Shown here piece by piece: positions 6,864-9,869 of a stretch of 9,869 nucleotides of DNA. Source of the DNA: Gammaproteobacteria bacterium (lineage in GTDB: Bacteria > Pseudomonadota > Gammaproteobacteria > Methylococcales > UBA2780). Numbering within the stretch: the first letter of the stretch is position 1; every line of letters begins with the position of its first letter. The stretch lies in assembly GCA_003646305.1 (NCBI GenBank), contig QNFJ01000070.1, positions 1 to 9,869 on the forward strand. The letters are read 5' to 3'. Under the pieces are notes generated by a model, which did no database searches, was not told the DNA's origin, and saw only the letters and a list, made by a program, of their open reading frames with translations. The position numbers and the translations under genes were made by a program.

Positions 6864-7169
6864 TCAAATATTATCAATGTCCTCGATCTCATCATACTGC
6901 TTGTGTGTACCTACAAAGCGTATAAGCATTCCATGTCGCGAGTAATCAGTTAGCACAACAATTCGGTATTTATTCCCGCAAACATTAAAGACGACTCGGT
7001 TGTTTTTTAGTATGCTCGCATTGCGTAAATCTGCTTTAAGCTCATGCGGCGAATTCCACTGTGTGCTCGAGCAATAGTTATACCACTCAGTCATCTGTTT
7101 CTTAGCATCACTATATCTTGAGCTACTTTCCCAAAAGGTCCGCAGCATAGATTTGGCGATGACTCTCAT
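6864..7169 (-). CDS. higB: HigB-type toxin, mRNA interferase
   Basis: The product is 101 residues and matches the HigB_toxin family of RelE-fold ribosome-dependent RNases. Matching features are the start MRVIAKSMLRTFWE, the central LKADLRNASILKNNRVVFNV (about 44-63, with the RNASILKNNR signature at 49-58) and IRFVGTHKQYDEI near the C-terminus (83-95), where the family has its conserved His and Tyr. The full family length is present and no lesion is visible, so the toxin is probably active and requires higA just downstream. ATG 7169 is supported by this conserved N-terminus; a clear Shine-Dalgarno is absent, which would keep toxin levels low. Confidence 0.9.
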   Translation of the reverse strand: MRVIAKSMLRTFWESSSRYSDAKKQMTEWYNYCSSTQWNSPHELKADLRNASILKNNRVVFNVCGNKYRIVVLTDYSRHGMLIRFVGTHKQYDEIEDIDNI

Positions 7170-7175
7170 GAGCTG

Positions 7176-7204
7176 ATATTAGCATGATCCCATAATGGGA
7201 GCAA
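7176..7204 (-). promoter_or_regulatory. Candidate promoter of higBA
   Basis: On the minus strand TTGCTC (7204-7199) and TAATAT (7181-7176) are separated by 17 bases. The match to consensus is weak for the -35, but the spacing is ideal and a palindrome lies between the two hexamers. With this pair, transcription would begin close to the higB start codon, giving a very short leader. Confidence 0.4.
7188..7200. promoter_or_regulatory. Palindromic operator of higBA
   Basis: TCCCATAATGGGA is a perfect inverted repeat (6-base arms, one central base) 18 bases upstream of higB. It sits between the candidate -35 and -10, the expected place for HigA autorepression. Binding by HigA is inferred. Confidence 0.55.
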
Positions 7205-7218
7205 TCAAATGATAGAAA

Positions 7219-7301
7219 CAATAGGGGAGATTCAGACCACCTTTATGTTACTGCAATGCTTAAAAAGCAGGAATATAGTCCAAAAAGTATGACCCGCATC
7301 A
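7219..7301 (+). repeat. Direct repeat, copy 1 (about 83 bases)
   Basis: The copy begins CAATAGGGGAGATTCAGACC and ends TATGACCCGCATCA. Inside it is the small hairpin TGCTTAAAAAGCA (7257-7269). It matches copy 2 along its whole length with a few substitutions and short indels. The GGGGA...CAGACCACC start resembles the ends of REP-like elements mobilised by RAYT transposases, but no such transposase is in the window. Confidence 0.8.
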
Positions 7302-7303
7302 AA

Positions 7304-7384
7304 CAATAGAGGACAGACCACCTTTATGTTATTGCTATGCTTAAAAAGCAGGAATATAGTTCAAAAAAAGTATGACCCGTATCA
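7304..7384 (+). repeat. Direct repeat, copy 2 (about 81 bases)
   Basis: This copy begins CAATAGAGGACAGACC and ends TATGACCCGTATCA, lies two bases after copy 1 and carries the same hairpin TGCTTAAAAAGCA (7338-7350). Differences include GATT missing near the start, C/T and A/T changes, and a longer A run, so the duplication is not recent. Confidence 0.8.
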
Positions 7385-7474
7385 TGTTTTTAAAAGGGAA
7401 GAAGGATCGCATGGAAAAGCCGTCAGATAAAATACAAATAGATTTGAATCACACTGAAGCTAAGCGAAGTAATA

Positions 7475-7488
7475 GTGGTCCCCTATTG
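7475..7488 (-). repeat. Inverted copy of the repeat start; possible element end
   Basis: GTGGTCCCCTATTG is the reverse complement of CAATAGGGGACCAC. Copy 1 begins with the same CAATAGGGGA and continues, after an insertion, to GACCAC. Together 7219 and 7488 could bound a 270-base non-autonomous element. Only 10 bases match without gaps, so chance is not excluded. Confidence 0.4.
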
Positions 7489-7576
7489 CTCAACCTTACT
7501 GAATAAAGTCTATTGGGATTATCGGGTGAGGCAGATGTGCGAGAAGGATGGTGGGGTGACTGTTTATGAACCATAG
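7489..7576 (+). pseudogene. Scrap of a small partner-type gene with the CxxDGGxTxY motif
   Basis: In the frame that stops at TAG 7574-7576 the sequence reads STLLNKVYWDYRVRQMC followed by EKDGGVTVYEP. The C-x-x-[D/E]-G-G-x-T-x-Y pattern recurs in the partner gene at 7744 as CATEGGFTLY, in both cases just after an aromatic, membrane-proximal WD stretch. The scrap starts where the inverted repeat ends (7488) and breaks off after the motif. I read it as what is left of a paralogue of the 7744 gene, cut on the left by the repeat element and on the right by recombination with the next unit. Bases 7385-7474 before it hold nothing firm apart from a possible 31-codon ORF (7411-7506). Confidence 0.45.
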
Positions 7577-7597
7577 TATCTCACAAGGAGAAGTAAG

Positions 7598-7747
7598 ATG
7601 ATTAACGAAATATACACGGAAGCATTACTAGCCGCAGCGGCATATGCCGATTGGAGTGAAAATAGTTTAGAGGCTGACAGAAAAGCTGAACTAATCAACA
7701 GCTGCGGCTTCACTATTGTTTTCAGACAAACGGAGGTCACCGCATGA
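7598..7747 (+). CDS. 49-residue ORF resembling a lipase-like gene with its middle deleted
   Basis: ATG 7598 follows AAGGAG (7585-7590) by 7 bases, and the stop overlaps the next gene's ATG (ATGA). The N-terminal IYTEALLAAAAYADW resembles IFQSAMLSEASYADF, the N-terminus of the lipase-like ORF at 8473: 7 of 15 residues are identical and others are conservative (Y/F, L/M, W/F). The product has no room for a catalytic domain. The end RQTEVTA contains the next gene's ribosome binding site GGAGGT. A simple explanation is an internal deletion that joined the start of a lipase-like gene to its own end, which kept the coupling to the partner gene. It could instead be a genuine small protein. Translation is likely given the good ribosome site. 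Confidence 0.6.
   Translation: MINEIYTEALLAAAAYADWSENSLEADRKAELINSCGFTIVFRQTEVTA
7732..7737 (+). promoter_or_regulatory. Strong ribosome binding site for the membrane partner gene
   Basis: GGAGGT lies 6 bases before ATG 7744, inside the last codons of the 49-residue ORF. It fixes the start of the downstream gene and shows that the arrangement was built for coupled translation. Confidence 0.75.
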
Positions 7748-8443
7748 TTGGCCTCGCCGCATTCGGTATTCTTGCTCTTTACCTATGGGGTTGCACCCGT
7801 ATTTCTAAATGGGCGATAAAAAAAGCAAAGGCCGAAGGACGGCCCGGGTGGCATTATGGCCTGCCTGCGGTCCTGCCCACCTTTGGTATCATGTTCTGGG
7901 ACTGGATACTCACCGTCATTACCCACCAATACAGCTGCGCCACCGAAGGCGGGTTTACCCTCTACAAAACACTTGACCAATGGAAAGCTGAAAACCCCGG
8001 TGTTGCCGAAACACTGGTTGCCCGCGAGTACCCAATAAATAAAGAAACGCTGCCCCCCAAGCATCGAAGTGCGCACTGAATACTGGCCAGAGAAAGGCCT
8101 GATGAGAGAAGACCTCCGTGGAAAGCTCAAGAACATCGACCTGATTGTGCCCGACGTAGAAACAAGAGACACCGCCTACTTCAATCAACGCTTTGGCTGG
8201 GTAAGGCGCTATAGCTCGGTACTCAGATTAGTTGCACAAATAGATGAAGAGGTTATTGATCTTAAAACAGGTGAGGTACCGGCGCGCTATATTGATTTTG
8301 AAACAGCGATACCGAATCGAATTGGTGCGCAAAAATCCCTCAGGGACTTTAAAGGCTGGCTGGCCTGGGGAATGGGGTCATGTGAGCGGACGGGGCATAA
8401 AGTAAATCGGAAAAAATTTAATGAGTTTAAGCGCCCACTATGA
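7744..8443 (+). pseudogene. Membrane-anchored partner (possible immunity) protein gene, split by a frameshift
   Basis: Two overlapping frames (7744-8079 and, in the next frame, up to 8443) together make one gene of about 232 residues. The first part has hydrophobic helices at about 2-18 and 39-60, then YSCATEGGFTLYKTLDQW and KAENPGVAETL. It runs off frame at a run of six C (8053-8058) and stops at 8077-8079. Reading five C instead gives LPPSIEVRTEYWPEKG and continues smoothly into a soluble domain with NQRFGWVRRYSSVLRLVAQI, VIDLKTGEVPARYIDF and a final cysteine region. I know no function for this family. Its small size, membrane anchor and place directly before a lipase-like gene suggest an immunity or chaperone partner. 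The shift may be a real mutation, phase variation or a sequencing error. Confidence 0.65.
8053..8058 (+). other. Homopolymer run of six C at the frameshift point
   Basis: The run is read CCC CCC AAG in the upstream frame. Removing one C restores the downstream frame (CTG CCC CCA AGC ATC GAA). Such runs are hot spots for slippage during replication and sequencing, and CCC-rich sites can also support +1 ribosomal shifting. Confidence 0.7.
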
Positions 8444-8472
8444 AGTAGAAATATTAATAGGAGATTTAAATT

Positions 8473-9869
8473 ATGGATACTAAAGGAATATTTCAGAGTG
8501 CAATGCTTTCTGAAGCAAGTTATGCAGATTTTGACGGCATCGATCTTACAAAAGATGATGATGTCAAAACTGCTCTAACCAAACAGCCGACCATTTTAGG
8601 TATTCCTGATCCTTTCGCCGACCCTGTCTTTACAGAAAGCCAGGCACAAGATTTTGTTGATCACTGGAAAGTCATTTCACACCAACCGAATACGGTCAGT
8701 GGCTTTTCTGCCACGCTGTTTGAAAGTAAAGATAATTCCGGTCAGTTTAGCCTCGCCATTCGGGGAACCGAAGGATTCTTCTCTATGGACACGGTTGCTG
8801 ACCTGTTTGGTGTTGCCCTGCAGGGCGTTGCTCGAACACAAGCACTAACCTCAGGTGATACCGGGTTAGGGAAGCTCAATGCCAGCGTAAAGATAGACAT
8901 AACAGGCCACAGTCTCGGCGGTCATTTATCAATGCTCTTTTCTCGAATGTTTCCGCAAAATGTTAATCACATCTACACATACAATGGTGCGGGGCTTGGT
9001 GGCATCGTCAAAGAGATTGCTGAAGTAGCAGGTTATAATAATAATGATGTGCCAAACAGTCGGGTTACCAATATTGTTGCGGAAAAAGGCTTCGATTTTA
9101 CCGCAACAGCCGGCTACATTATTGACTCCAGTGAGAGAGATTTTATCGAAGAAAGCTCTGGTATTACGGGCATTGATAGTCATAGCATCTCCAAACTCAT
9201 CGACGCTTTGGCCGTCAGCAATCTGCTCCACAACCTCAGCGGTGACGCCAAATTAAGTCTTGGACAGATTGGTAGCTACCTTGATGCTGCCAGCAACAAA
9301 GCCGAAGAAAGCCTTGAAAAGGTTGTCAATGCAATCGGTAACCTGCTTGGCAAAGGAACAACTGTCACAACCGATGACAGGGATAAGCTGTACCAACGTA
9401 TCGGCGCTATTGAAGGCGCAGGCCAAACGGGACAACTCAGATTCCACAGCGTTGAATCGCTTGCCGAACATGCCACGGCAGACAATGGCCAAGGCCAGGC
9501 CTACCGCTACGCACTGGTCAACCTCAATACTTTTGCCATTACCGGTTTGGCAAGTCTTTACACCGCACAGGCTGATGAACTCAAAGCCAAAAACTTCACC
9601 GAGCAATACCTTAGTGACCGGGTAGCGATGCTGCGCGAGATACTGACCGACAATGCGGCGGATAAACCCTACATAGGAGTAACCGAATCAGGTCATTATT
9701 ATCGGGATGCTGAAACGGCTGCCGCCGGAGCGATCATTTCTTTTGTATGCCCAAAAGAAACGAACCAAAGAAAAAGGCACCCCGATACCGCATTAATCCC
9801 ACAAAGCGCACTATTTTTCGGGCTCGCACGAAACTCGCTACGCTCAAACAGCGCGCTCACTGATCCGAA
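8473..9869 (+). CDS. Lipase-like (class 3 type alpha/beta hydrolase) protein, 3' end outside window
   Basis: The frame is open from ATG 8473 to the window edge (465 codons) after AGGAG (8459-8463). No signal peptide is seen. The N-terminal cap SAMLSEASYADFDG is followed by FSLAIRGTEGF (IRGT at 96-99), matching the oxyanion-hole strand of class 3 lipases. Then comes ITGHSLGGHLSMLF with nucleophile elbow G145-H-S147-L-G-G. H237 in DSHSI is a candidate catalytic His; the acid is unclear. After about residue 260 I recognise no domain. From about residue 422 the sequence changes to arginine-rich residues (PKETNQRKRHP) that coincide with a repeat-like DNA stretch, so the true C-terminus may be lost. 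Lacking a leader, it would need a dedicated route if exported. It starts 29 bases after the partner gene. Confidence 0.8.
   Translation, partial: MDTKGIFQSAMLSEASYADFDGIDLTKDDDVKTALTKQPTILGIPDPFADPVFTESQAQDFVDHWKVISHQPNTVSGFSATLFESKDNSGQFSLAIRGTEGFFSMDTVADLFGVALQGVARTQALTSGDTGLGKLNASVKIDITGHSLGGHLSMLFSRMFPQNVNHIYTYNGAGLGGIVKEIAEVAGYNNNDVPNSRVTNIVAEKGFDFTATAGYIIDSSERDFIEESSGITGIDSHSISKLIDALAVSNLLHNLSGDAKLSLGQIGSYLDAASNKAEESLEKVVNAIGNLLGKGTTVTTDDRDKLYQRIGAIEGAGQTGQLRFHSVESLAEHATADNGQGQAYRYALVNLNTFAITGLASLYTAQADELKAKNFTEQYLSDRVAMLREILTDNAADKPYIGVTESGHYYRDAETAAAGAIISFVCPKETNQRKRHPDTALIPQSALFFGLARNSLRSNSALTDP
9735..9869 (+). repeat. Probable dispersed intergenic repeat element intruding into the lipase-like ORF
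   Basis: It opens with a perfect hairpin, TTTCTTTTG (9737-9745), a 6-base loop and CAAAAGAAA (9752-9760). It continues with ACGAACCAAAG and AAAAAGGCACCCC, then CGGGCTCGCACGAAACTCGC and TACGCTCAAACAGCGCGCTC. This composition is familiar to me from non-coding dispersed repeats of gammaproteobacteria and differs from the preceding lipase coding sequence. The reading frame happens to stay open through it. Only one end is inside the window, so its length and inverted ends cannot be judged. Confidence 0.5.

Noticed and set aside
7219..7384. CRISPR array or integron attC sites
   Set aside because: There are only two adjacent long repeats with no spacers, and no GTTRRRY/RYYYAAC core pair was found.
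7411..7506. 31-codon ORF beginning MEKPSDKIQIDLN
   Set aside because: It has a passable AAGGAT before it, but it crosses the inverted repeat and competes with the better-supported partner-gene scrap in another frame; too weak to annotate.
8929..9606. Minus-strand ORFs opposite the lipase-like gene
   Set aside because: The plus frame carries the lipase motifs through this stretch; the opposite ORFs are shadows without ribosome sites or recognisable domains.

Overview
The window looks like a gammaproteobacterial chromosome segment. The left part has moderate GC, ordinary Shine-Dalgarno sites and mixed ATG/GTG/TTG starts. It also has an ETF-alpha terminus, a secreted PEBP protein and HigB/HigA- and RES/Xre-type modules of proteobacterial style. 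The genus cannot be fixed from the sequence; several protein styles recall marine or methylotrophic gammaproteobacteria, which is only an impression.

Bases 1-4604 look like a stable, metabolic region. The 3' end of an etfA-like gene (1-108) is followed by a secreted YbhB/YbcL-type PEBP protein (204-755). A tightly packed four-gene operon on the minus strand (4604 down to 783) converges on it. The operon encodes a secreted concanavalin-like (LamG/DUF1080-type) protein, a periplasmic solute-binding protein, a fused two-domain ABC permease and an ABC ATPase. All three junctions overlap, by 4, 19 and 10 bases, so these genes probably act together as one importer with an extra exported accessory protein.

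Bases 4605-9869 look like an accessory island. First comes an autoregulated-looking Xre/RES toxin-antitoxin pair (4831-5915) with a perfect 25-base palindrome before it. The last codons of the RES gene run into the end of a broken IS3-family element (about 5900-6120). A broken IS630-family piece follows (about 6175-6348), then a higBA toxin-antitoxin pair on the minus strand (7169 down to 6503) with its own small palindrome.

Bases 7219-7488 contain two diverged copies of a roughly 82-base repeat, plus an inverted copy of the repeat's end, so this may be a small non-autonomous element. From 7489 to the window end there is what I read as a decayed tandem array of lipase-like proteins and small partner proteins. 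It consists of a scrap of a partner gene, a 49-residue gene that looks like a lipase gene with its middle deleted, a membrane-anchored partner gene split by a frameshift in a run of six C, and a long lipase-fold ORF (GHSLGG) that leaves the window. The end of that ORF (from about 9735) looks like an intergenic repeat element rather than native protein. The effector/partner reading of this array is inference. It is the best candidate here for an under-described system.
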